Position numbers and translations under genes: made by a program. 64,000 bases of DNA, taken from positions 30,978-94,977 of the forward strand of contig KZ627161.1 of the NCBI GenBank assembly GCA_002917775.1, read 5' to 3'. Below the pieces are notes generated by a model. It had not been told where the DNA came from. It worked only from the letters and a program-made list of their open reading frames with translations, and made no database searches. This DNA is from Glaciozyma antarctica PI12 (taxonomy: Eukaryota; Basidiomycota; Microbotryomycetes; Kriegeriales; Camptobasidiaceae). Below, in pieces: positions 1 to 9,329 of this stretch (its first letter is position 1; the number at the start of each line of letters is the position of its first letter).

Positions 1-574
1 CCACCACGTTCCTCGCCAACTCTGCCGACGCTCACGAAGGCGGTGTCAGGGGCACTTGGATCTCACGACTGAGATCCACCGTGCTCGGGCGTGATTCTAC
101 CGCCGTCCTATCTAGGCCCGCCACCTTGTCTCCTCCGACCCTCCACCAGCTTCAGACGGACCTGTTCGTGCGAAGCTGAATTGATTTGCAGGATCGCGCT
201 GATGGGTGGTGCGGAGGCGAGTGGGGCGGGGTTGTTCGAATTGAGGAGGGGGGAATGGGATGCGGAGGCATTGAGGGGCGTTGTGGTGGAGGAGGACGGG
301 GAGGGCGGTGAGGAGATGCTGGGAGATGTGGAGCTGGATGGCGGAAGGAGGTGCGTTCTCTGACTACCTGAAAGAGCAGATGAGTATCCAACCGCTTCCC
401 AGCTGGTAACAATCTCGCAGTACTTTGTGCGAGGGTGCGAGTTCGACGCAGGTGGGTGCGAGACTGCTCCCTCCCTCACCGAACTTCCCTCACAGCTGTC
501 CTGATCGTTTGTTGCGCGCAGTGATTGGAAGATTCTTGCCGCTGGAGGTGCATGCGATGCGGGGGCTGCTATAA
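1..574 (+). CDS. 3' end of an unrecognised gene cut by the left edge
   Basis: A plus-strand coding tail that enters from the left edge can be assembled across probable introns. One ends at the AG of 'ttgcag' near 200, one runs about 352-420 from a GTGCGT donor to 'ctcgcag', and one runs about 451-522 from GTGGGTGCG to 'gcgcag'. The last two exons read YFVRGCEF-DAV and then IGRFLPLEVHAMRGLL before TAA at 572-574. The region around 220-350 is rich in Gly and Glu. I do not recognise the protein family and the frame across the first splice is uncertain, so this is only a probable partial gene. It converges on the BTB gene on the other strand. Confidence 0.35.
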
Positions 575-887
575 ACTTGGTGCATACAAGCGAAGGGGAT
601 GCGGAGGAGGTCGAGCGAGAGATGTAGCGAGAGTCGTTCCGCAGGAGTGGCGTGGAGGCTGTCGCGCTCGTGATTACGCGCGCGCTCTAGCAGAGCGAAG
701 TAGAGAACGCACGGAAGGGTATTGCGAAGCAGTGTTGGCGATTGTGAAGCAGGAGGGAGCCAAACTTGAGCAGAGGGGTGAGAGGCGCGCGCTGCTCCGC
801 CGACGAAACTCCAGAGTTGCGTTGCGTCCCTCCAGTCCCAGCACTAATCGCTCCTCACACTGCAGGGATTATGTCTGCAGCACATGA
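575..887. other. convergent intergenic spacer
   Basis: About 310 nt between two converging genes. Small open frames exist on both strands. The BTB gene may extend into this stretch through one more 3' exon, because a good GTGAGT donor lies at its apparent end and a 'ccctgcag' acceptor follows. Nothing else is supported. Confidence 0.3.
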
Positions 888-2067
888 TCAGCAAACGAAA
901 CGCGAGAAAGGGAGACAACTCACCGCCCAAGTCGGGAATTCCCCGTCGCGTGTCCCGATTTCTTGCTCCATGTCGACCAACGCATCCTCGCAATCTCCAC
1001 GGCAATCACAGTCGTCCGTTATAAAGACTGCTCTCAAGTCGTCAAATTTCCTCCTTAACCTGGCAACATACGCGTCGGCGGTGAAGCATTTGGCATGCCC
1101 CCAGACGAGCTTGTGTAAGGGATCACAGAGACTTGCGGAGTAATCAGCCGTACAATCATTGAGTATCCTCAAGATCTTGCACGTGAGGGTTCCGACCTCC
1201 TTCGTCTGGAAGAGCTGGCGTTTCAGAGCGTACATTTCCTGTGACCGAACCAAACCGAACCATCAGCTCAGGTGGATGTACACGAGTATCAAAAGCGTAC
1301 CAGCTGATCGTACGCAGATTGCGTGAAGAACGGTGACTGTTGGATGTCGATGACAGGCGACGACGCGTCGTACTCCTCGAGAAAGCGAAGCATCGCAGCT
1401 TGAAGAAGGGCCTTGAGGTTGAGATGGCGCGCGCAAAGTAATACGCGTGAAGAGAGAGTTGCGTCATCGCGAAGAAGGGCTCCTTTAGAGCCGCTCTAAG
1501 CACGTTAAAAGCAATTGGCGGCCCGCAGGGCGTCAAGAAGAGAAGAGCGAGAGGACACACGTGTACGCGGCTTCAATCGCTTCGATTCCTCGCCAGACCT
1601 GTAGCTAAAGTCAGCGACGTTCTTTCCTTTTCGTGCAGAAAAAAAGGAGCGTACCTCGTACTTGTCGAGAGCCATCTTCACCGCTGACTGGGACGGCGAG
1701 GAAAGCAGGACCCAAGGCTCGATGCGACCCGGGTTGAAGTAGGGGAGGATCGTCTCCAGGATCTCGCCAGTCTCGGAGAGCTCTACGACGGGTCGCTCGT
1801 TCCCATCTTGTGCTCCGGCCGTCGCGAAGAGGTCCTCGAACATTGTGCTGCTCGACGCGAGACGCGCTTTCAAAACGAGGAACCGAACGCCGCTGCGAGT
1901 GCCGAGCAAATGAGTGGGAGGTCAGCTTTTAGGTAAAAGGAGACGCACTCGGCTGATCGTAGCTCGAGGTCTGCATCGCTGGAGGAGAAGCGGGGAGAGA
2001 GGCGGAGTGGAGGAGCGACCCGTTCTCCGCTGCCTTCAGCTTCGGCGTCGGGGGCGACGTGCTTCAT
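888..2067 (-). CDS. BTB/POZ domain protein
   Basis: Read from ATG at 2067. Exon 1 ends in DADLELRSA and splices to DGVRFLVLKARLASSSTMF, the start of a BTB fold (strand-strand-helix, with 'LRSADG' and 'SSTMFEDLF'). Then comes VVELSETGEILETILPYF, the second half of the BTB core. Later exons carry VWRGIEAIEAA, ALLRDDATL, a long helical section with ARHLNLKALL, and a Cys-rich patch DCDCRGDCEDAL. At least three short introns with CTGA branch sites are visible. BTB proteins of this kind usually act as adaptors, often with Cullin-3, but nothing here identifies the partner. It shares the BTB core and the WRGI motif with the gene at 7265-8398. The 3' end is uncertain, and one internal intron (near 1500-1550) has an ambiguous donor. 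Confidence 0.65.
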
Positions 2068-2875
2068 AGAGTTCGAATAGGCTGTTGACGCGCAGAATAC
2101 AAGCAGGGAGGAACCGAAACGCGTTGAGAGAGGTGCGTAGTAGAAGAGGAAGGGCCAACGCGCTCCTCCTTGTTCTTCAACCACGTCTCTGCGCCCTCAC
2201 AACACCTTCCTTGGGATCTATCGCCTTCTAGCCGTCTTTCCGAGCGCCTGGAGCCGCCCTACCCCCTCGCCTCAGCTCTACCGACCATCCTCCTCGTGAA
2301 AACGCCTCTCTCGTCTTCAGGAACTCGACCTGCGCCCACCGCCTTGAGGCCTCAAACGCTCAGCGCCGGACTGTTCACGAACGATGGAAAGCTTTCTAGG
2401 GAGGTGCGGGCAGCTGAGAAAATCGAAACAGGGCGGGGGCGCGTGCTGGTGAGCTCTGCGACTTGCCGCTGGAGAGGCGCAGGGAGGAGCAGCGGATTGC
2501 AGGCGGTCGAGGGAGCTTTGCTGGGTCGACTAGAGTCTTGGTGCTCAGTCGTGAGTGGAAAAACGCCTGCCATCCTCGAGATCGCGCCCTTACGCGTCGA
2601 CAGCCCTCAGCAGCCGCCGTCCCGGAGACTGCTCCGCTCCCTCTTCTGCGTTGTTCGTTCGCACCTGAGCTTCCGGTGCTCACGAACAGGACGCCCTTTA
2701 GCGTGCGATGGCGTGCGCCCGCACGTATCCTTCCTCGCAATGCTGCTGATCAAGCCTCCGAGTCCGCCGCTCCATTCCGCCTTGCACCATCCAACACCAT
2801 CTCGCTCGAAGTCTCGTTCTCCTCGCAACCCACTTCAGCCCTTTTTCGCCTCCCTTCTCTGCTTGCTCCACCGCA
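2068..2875. other. divergent intergenic region
   Basis: About 800 nt between the BTB gene and the dioxygenase remnant. It is pyrimidine-rich towards 2750-2875, as expected for a promoter and leader. Long overlapping open frames exist here on both strands but have low-complexity composition and no recognisable motif, so no gene is called. Confidence 0.35.
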
Positions 2876-3240
2876 ATGGCTTCTCGCACCCAGACCGTTC
2901 TCAAATCCCAATCACTCGCTGAGGCGACTGCGTCCCTCGCGCTTCGCGGCTCCACCGTTGCGCTCAAGTCCACCGGCGTACTCGACAAGTACGCTCGATT
3001 TAAGGTGACACCTTTCATTGGGAGGAAGTACGACGACGTCCAGCTTGCGGAGCTTCTGCGAAGAGGATCGTCGAGCTCAACAAGGACGAAAGCGATGTCG
3101 TGCTCGAGTACCTCTACAAGATCGGCGCGGAGAACCACGACTTGCAGGTTCGATACACCTGGTCCAAGTGGTTGGATTATCTGAACGCGCTGCTTCAGGT
3201 GTACTTTGAGAGAGCGCGCCTAACGAGCGCTGCCGAGATC
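2876..3240 (+). pseudogene. internally deleted TauD/TfdA-like dioxygenase remnant
   Basis: The ATG at 2876 opens a frame reading GVLDKYARFKVTPFIGRKY and VQLAELL, which resembles the N-terminal strand region of fungal TauD/TfdA alpha-ketoglutarate-dependent sulfonate dioxygenases. At about 3060 the frame changes, and the next legible text is KRIVELNKDESDVVLEYLY followed by AENHDLQVRYTWSK. That resembles the C-terminal part of the same family, just before the distal His/Arg iron- and cosubstrate-binding residues. The central region with the HxD motif is missing, and the text after WSK no longer matches the family. I infer a pseudogene left by an internal deletion of several hundred bases. It sits directly upstream of SPE3-LYS9 on the same strand. 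Family assignment rests on remembered motif similarity, not on a search. Confidence 0.6.
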
Positions 3241-3429
3241 TCAGAACTTGGCCCGCCATATTCTCAGCCGAACTCTCTCTCCTCTACTTCCTTCCCCTCT
3301 CCTCCCTACCTCCCCCGTACGTACCCGCTAGCCGGACCTGGACCTACTCCGCTCCATCTACGCGCCTCGGCACCTCCCACCCGCCCTGCGCCGCCGCTGA
3401 CAGACTTTTCAAGCAGTCCTCAATCTTTC

Positions 3430-6400
3430 ATGGCTGTGGAGCTCTCTCACCCCCTTATCGTCGGTACGCTCCCTCCCGCCGCTCTCCCGATCGCTCGCTA
3501 ACGATCAGAACAGACGGATGGTTCCGCGAGATCAGTGACCAGTGGGCGGGTAAGCAAGGACGGTCCTACTACACCCCCTCCTCGACCGACGCCCGCAAGC
3601 TGAGATTGGAGCGGGGAGCTAAGGCGACTTCCTGACTGCAGGTCAGGCGATGACGCTCCGCGTCAAGAAGATCCTTCACATGGAGAAGAGTCTCTACCAG
3701 GACGTCCTCGTCTTCGAGTCGACCAACCACGGAAACGTGCTCGTTCTCGATGGCGCTATTCAGTGCGTTGAGCGTGATGAGTTCTCGTAAGTCGCGCCTC
3801 AGGGTTACGTGGGTGGCAGGGAGGCGCAGAAGGGTGGGCATCTGGCAGCAGGAAGAGGGGGAGAGGCGTTCGAGGAGCTCGAAGGCGAGAGGGAGAGCGC
3901 AGGGGAGGAGGAGCTACGCCGGACGAGGTCTAGCTTCTCGCACTTTCAGAGTGCTCGAAAGACCGCTTTGGCTGGTGCGCTGAGCGGGGAGGTGGTGGTC
4001 TCGCTCCGCACAAGTTTCGGCTCAGCCCTGGTTGACACGAAGCTTGACGGCCTGCGAGATCCCGCTCTGAAGTACACGCCGGCAGATTCCTTGAGGAACT
4101 AGAGCAAGCCTCTGTCATCGTAGTGGCCGGCGGGATGGAGCGCACTCGACCGCAGCAGCAGCCGGCCACACGTCTCTCTCCTCGACCACCTCCCGACCAT
4201 TCTAGCCCCCGTCAAAGAGCATCACTGACTCTCCCTCTTTCCACAGTTACCGCAAGTCGTCCTTTCTTGGATTTGAAGCGCCGACGACCTCGCACTAACC
4301 CTTCTCGCACTCGCAGAGGAGATGATCGCCCACCTTCCCCTCGCCTCCCACCCCAACCCCGTCTCCGTCCTCGTTATCGGTGGTGGAGATGGAGGAGTTC
4401 TCCGCGAGGTCCTCAAGCACCCTTCCGTCAAGTCGGCCGTCCTCTGCGACATTGACGAGGCCGTCCCCCGCGTCTCCAAGGCGTTCCTCCCTCACATGGC
4501 CGCTGGCTTCAACGACCCTCGCGTGACGGTCCACATTGGCGATGGATTCAAGTTCCTCGACGACAAGAAGGCCGAGTTCGACGTCATCATCACCGACTCC
4601 TCCGACCCCGTCGGACCCGCGTCGTCCCTCTTCGAGAAGCCCTACTTCCAGCTCCTCAAGGAGTCCCTCAAGCCCGGAGGAAGCATCTCCACCCAGGGAG
4701 AGTGCATCTGGCTCCACCTTCCCCTCATCAACGACCTCATGACGATGACCCGCACGCTCTTCCCCGTCGCCGAGTTCGCCTACACCTCAATCCCCACCTA
4801 CCCCTCCGGCACGATTGGATTCGTCGTCTGCTGCCTCGACGAGACCCGCGACCTCCGCACTCCCCTCCGCAAGGTCGAGAACGTCCGTTACTGGAACGAG
4901 GAGATCCACCGCGCCTCCTTCATCCTCCCCGACTTCGCTCAGACCGTCGTTGATGCGTCGAAGAAGGTTGCTTCCGTCGCTGCCTCTTCCGCCGCCCCCA
5001 AGAAGGTTCTCCTCCTCGGTTCGGGCTTTGTCGCCCAGCCCGCGGCCGACTACATCCTCCGCCGCGCCGAGAACAGCCTTACCGTCGGTGCGCTATTTCG
5101 CTTCGCACGGTTTTCGACCATTTCACTGACTCTCACTTCCTCTCCACCATCTTCGCGCTCGCAGGATGCCGCACCCTCTCCACCGCCCAGTCCCTCGCCT
5201 CCTCCCTCTCCCGCAACGCCTCGGCCATCTCCGTCGACGTCTCGGACGAGGCTTCCCTTGACGCCGCCGTCAAGGAGCACGACCTCATCATCTCCCTCAT
5301 CCCCTACACGTTCCACGCCAACGTCATCAAGTCGGCCATTAAGTTCAAGAAGAACGTCGTTACCACCTCCTACGTTAGCGAGGCCATGCAGGCTCTCGAG
5401 CCTGCTTGCATCGAGGCTGGCATCACCGTGATGAACGAGATCGGTTTGGACCCTGGACTTGATCACCTTTAATATGCGGCGTCTCCCTTGTCGTCTTTTC
5501 GTCGCTAACTCTGTCTCCTTCTTTACCGCAGTCAAGACCATCGACGAGGTGCACCAGGCTGGTGGACAGGTGCGTTCCTCGCTCCTCTCCTGGCAGACCC
5601 GTTTGCAGATGCGTCCTTTCCGCAGGTCACTGGCTTCATCTCGTACTGCGGTGGACTCCCCGCGCCCGAGTCGGCCGACAACCCTCTGGGTGCGTCGTTC
5701 TCACCGTTCCTGGCGCGAGCTTGCTCTGATCGTCTGTGATTCCTGCAGGATACAAGTTCTCCTGGTCCGCCCGCGGTGTTCTCCTTGCTCTCGGAAACTC
5801 GGCCCGTCTCTACTCCAAGGGCGAGCTCGTCGAGATTGACGGCAAGGACCTCATGGCTCACGCCAACCCTTACTTTATCAACCCCGCCCTCGTACGTTCT
5901 TCTGCGCCGCACTCGCGAGCCTTGCTAAGTCGTTGGAACAGGCCTTCGTCGCCTACCCCAACCGCGACTCTACCACCTTCAAGGAGAAGTACCAGATCCC
6001 CGAGGCCGAGACTGTCGTTCGTGGAACCCTCCGCTACCAGGGCTTCCCCGCTTTCATCAAGGCGCTCGTCGAGCTTGGATTCCTCAACGAGACCGCGCAG
6101 GCGTGGCTCGCTCCTGGCGCGTCGCTCGCATGGGTGCGTTCTTTTCAGCTCTTTTGGAGAGGAGGAATGCTGATGAGGCTTCGCAGAACGAGGTGACCGC
6201 CAAGGCTATCGGCGCCACCGACTCCTCTGAGGCGTGAGTCCTGCGTTCGCCATCGTTTCGTCTCAAATCTGACGCTCGCCCTCCTCGCAGCGCCCTCCTC
6301 GCCCGCGTCTCCGCTCTCGTCAAGTTCTCCTCTCCCGCCGAGGAGCAGCGCATCGTCTCTGGCCTCCGCTGGATCGGTCTCTTCTCCGCCGACAAGGCTA

Positions 6401-6876
6401 CCCCTCGCGGCAACCTTCTCGACACTCTTTGCGCCACGCTCGAGGCCAAGATGCAGTACGAGGATGGAGAGCGCGACATGGTCATGCTCCAGCACAAGTT
6501 CGAGATCACGAACAAGGATGGCAGCAAGGTACGTTTCCTCCCCTCCTTCGGCGTCGTTTACTGATGCGCGTGACGAGTAGGAAGTTCGCACGTCGACTCT
6601 CCTCGACTTTGGAGCTCCCATCGGATCTGGAACCGGTCCTTCGTCGATGGCCAAGCTCGTCGGAGTCCCTTGCGGAATCGCCGTTCAGCTTCTCCTCGAC
6701 GGCAAGATCAGCAAGAAGGGTGTCCTCGCGCCTTGTACGTTCCTTTTACTTCGCTCTATCGATGGAAGCTGACGCAGTGGGGCAGACACGCGTGAGATCG
6801 TTGACCCTCTCCTCGTCGAGGTTGAGAAGGAGGGAATCACGATGGTCGAGAAGGTCGTCTCGAGGACCGCGGCTTA
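3430..6876 (+). CDS. SPE3-LYS9: spermidine synthase-saccharopine dehydrogenase fusion (SPE3-LYS9)
   Basis: A two-enzyme fusion. The N-terminal half is spermidine synthase (putrescine plus decarboxylated SAM): [25 protein letters not shown] and [18 protein letters not shown] are family hallmarks. The C-terminal half is saccharopine dehydrogenase (glutamate-forming) of lysine biosynthesis, with Rossmann motif [17 protein letters not shown] and [12 protein letters not shown]. Exons: 3430-3463, 3514-3549, 3642-3786, a 5-nt exon 4247-4251, 4317-5087, 5165 to about 5469, then 5532-5569, 5626-5689, 5749-5891, 5942-6133, 6187-6233, 6291-6528, 6581-6734 and 6786-6876. The chimera is established in basidiomycetes such as Cryptococcus. 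Oddities: intron 3787-4246 is 460 nt, intron 4252-4316 is GC-AG, and an in-frame TAA (5470-5472) falls where a donor is expected. The start at 3430 gives the short leader [11 protein letters not shown]. Confidence 0.96.
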
Positions 6877-7264
6877 GACGCTTGCGTTTGAGTAAAAGTG
6901 GGGAGGGGGGGGAATACAGCTTCACCCATACACACATTGCACAGGCGCGTGTTCGGGTTCGCTGTTCGTTCGTCGCTGCTCTTCTCGCTGCTCTCGTTGG
7001 CGAGGGTGGCGACTGGAAAGGGAAGAAGTCGGTGCTGTTTTCAGCGCCAGAGCTATGGGAGCTGCTCCGGTACAATCTCTGAGCGTCGTTCTCGCAGAGG
7101 GAGTGTGAAGGAGAAGACGAGCGGGAGGCGCGTCGACGAACGGGCGCGTCGCGCATTGGACTTCGGCTCTCAGCGCGTGTTCGTTGTTTGACCTCCTCTC
7201 GCCGTCAAGCTCAGCTTCCTCAGCTCCTTCGCCAGCCCTCATTCTCCCCCCAAGGCTCACCAGC
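6877..7264. other. intergenic region between SPE3-LYS9 and a BTB gene
   Basis: About 390 nt serving as terminator and promoter for two genes on the same strand. It has a G-run at 6900-6912. No conserved coding motif or RNA gene was seen. Confidence 0.35.
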
Positions 7265-8398
7265 ATGGACAGCGCAAACGCCAAACGACCGGCTGGAGAC
7301 GAAGGGAGCGTTCCTGGATCGACCTCGAAGCGCTTCAAAGCGTCGGACGCGGACGTCGTGCTGATCTCGAGCGAGTACGTGTATTACCTTTCCTCCGAGC
7401 TGCGCAAGAGCGGAGCTGGGCGCGTAGAAGAGGAGGAGAACGAGCACCTTCAACCGAACACCTCAGCTGACGACCTCCGCTCGTTCGCAGCGGCATCAAG
7501 CACCGCGTTCACCGCGCCAACCTCCTCTCCGCTTCTAAGTTCTGGCGCGACCTGTTTGAGATCGGCTCGGCGGGGAGGACGTCCCGGAGATTACGATGGG
7601 GGAGGACAGCGCGACGCTCGAATGGCTGCTTCAGTTCATCTACCCCGAGCCCGTGGTGCTGCCTGCTCCAGAATTCCCGAGGGACTGGCCACGGGTTTGT
7701 GCGCTGGACAAGTTTGAGGTGCGTCGGCGGCTGATGAGGAGGGAGCGCGGGACTGATCTGAGTCGGTGTTGTTTGCGCAGCTGTGGCGCGGGATCGGGGC
7801 GTACAAGGCTAGCTTCAGGTACCGGGTGATGAGCTTTTGACCGGGAAGTGCTCGCTGAGCGACGTGGCCAGGCTTCGCGATGGCTCCATCCACCGTCCCG
7901 CAATCGCCTACGCCTTCGCTCGCCACTTCAACCTCGTCGACCTCGTTTACGACGCTGCACAGGCGTGTTACAAGTCACAGCACAGGAATGTTTTTTCGCG
8001 TGTCGTGAAGGACCTCGAAGAAGCTCGCAAGCACATCGACGTTTCGACTGAATCGACCCTCCTCCTCGTACGTAGTTTGTTCCGCACGCCTTTGTGAGCG
8101 GCTTCTCATCTTTGGCCGACAGCTCGGCTGGATTGGCACCAGCTTAGAGGCGCTGTGGCCCGCGCGACTAGGTTTTGCCAGGGACGTAGCCTTGCTTAAC
8201 TCAGATTGCGCTGAGGACGTCCCTTGCCGACTCGACGCCGTACAAAGTGTCCTCTACATGGAACCTTCGAGCGGTGCACTGGAATACGACACAAGCAGCT
8301 GCGAAAACTGTACAGACAAACTGTACGAGTATCGCGGCGACTTCAGCTCGTATTGCCATCAGCACATCCCCGTGTGTCCTTTCCCGTCGGCCCCCTAG
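7265..8398 (+). CDS. BTB/POZ domain protein, with a frame break
   Basis: The ATG at 7265 gives MDSANAKRPAGDEG, then DADVVLISSE. After an intron (about 7372-7490) comes DGIKHRVHRANLLSASKFW, a BTB core. Next are EDVPEITMGEDSATLEWLL, QFIYPEPVVLPAPEFP and, after an intron, LWRGIGAYKASF. Then LRDGSIHRPAIAYAFARHF, an intron, and a C-terminal part with a Cys cluster (SSCENCTDKLYEY) ending at TAG 8396-8398. The join from FEIGSAG to EDVPEI needs one extra base near 7573-7577 (a run of four Gs), so the gene is either broken or carries a sequence error. It has the same architecture as the minus-strand BTB gene at 888-2067. Function beyond protein-protein interaction cannot be stated. Confidence 0.7.
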
Positions 8399-9329
8399 GA
8401 GGTTCGTCTTCCAGCGATTATTGTACGAAATCCAACGGTGCCCGAAGCAGTGGAATTCAATACAACGCTTCAGGATGGATGAGGCTGGCTTTCGTTGGTC
8501 GTGCGTCTGCGTGTTCTGCTCTTCACGGTCCTACCTGCTCCATCGCGTTCGCTCTGCTCCCTTTCGGGCTGCATGAATTGTCTTCGCTCCAGTGTTACTT
8601 GCTCCTCAGTCCGACCTGAACCAACAATCGACGAGACGCTCTTCCTCCCGTGCATTGTGCATTCTGCGTCTCGCTCTCCAGAATTTCCTCCTTTCCCGTT
8701 CCTACTCCTCTCAGTTGGGCCTGCACTGCGATGATACGGTTCCCGTTCTCGCTTCACCGTCGCTCTCGCGCGGCGCCAGCACGGAGTCCATATAGCGTGC
8801 ACGCACCTCGCTTCCTTCCTTTGCTCTTCGTTCCTCCTCCCGCGCCGTTCTCCAGGCGTTGAATGTCATGAACTTCTCTCATCGTTCCATATAAACAGCA
8901 ACGTACCCAGTACGAGCTAGGTCGAGGAGAGTTCTTGAGCAAAAGAGGTTCGCTGTGCACTCTCGCTCTGACCCTCTCCGCTCTCCGACCCTCCCCCGTC
9001 GAGGCACTTCCTTTGTCCCGACCTCGAGGATCGATCTGCTCTCTGCCCTCCACCATACCGACTCGCCTTCAGCCACCAGCAAGCAGCAGCAACCACGGCG
9101 TCCAGCAAGCAGCAGCAAGAGCGTCCTCTCTAGCAGACGAGGTCCAGGCGGTCCAGTCACCTTTCCCCTCCCTTTCTTCCCCAGATCCCTTTCTTCTCCG
9201 TCACCGCCCCACCACAGTCTCGATCTCCACCTCGTTCGTGCGCCTAGCCCTTGACAATCGAACGCAAGTTTACCTCTCGTCGCCCCGCGTCCAGCAGCGC
9301 GCACACGAACTGACTCGGTCTCTCCGCAG
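8399..9329. other. intergenic region and long leader
   Basis: About 930 nt. The stretch 8950-9330 is very C/T-rich with repeated CTC and CAGCAGCAAG tracts, typical of a basidiomycete promoter/5' leader for the HMG-box gene downstream. Long open frames on both strands look like composition effects. No gene called. Confidence 0.35.

Noticed and set aside
2170-2922. Long plus-strand open frame of about 250 codons
   Set aside because: Low-complexity Ser/Pro/Arg text in GC-rich DNA, overlapped by equally long frames on the other strand; no motif and no splice chain.
3100-3501. 133-codon frame as an independent small protein
   Set aside because: Its first part is dioxygenase C-terminal text and the rest is the leader of SPE3-LYS9; better explained as a remnant plus 5' flank.
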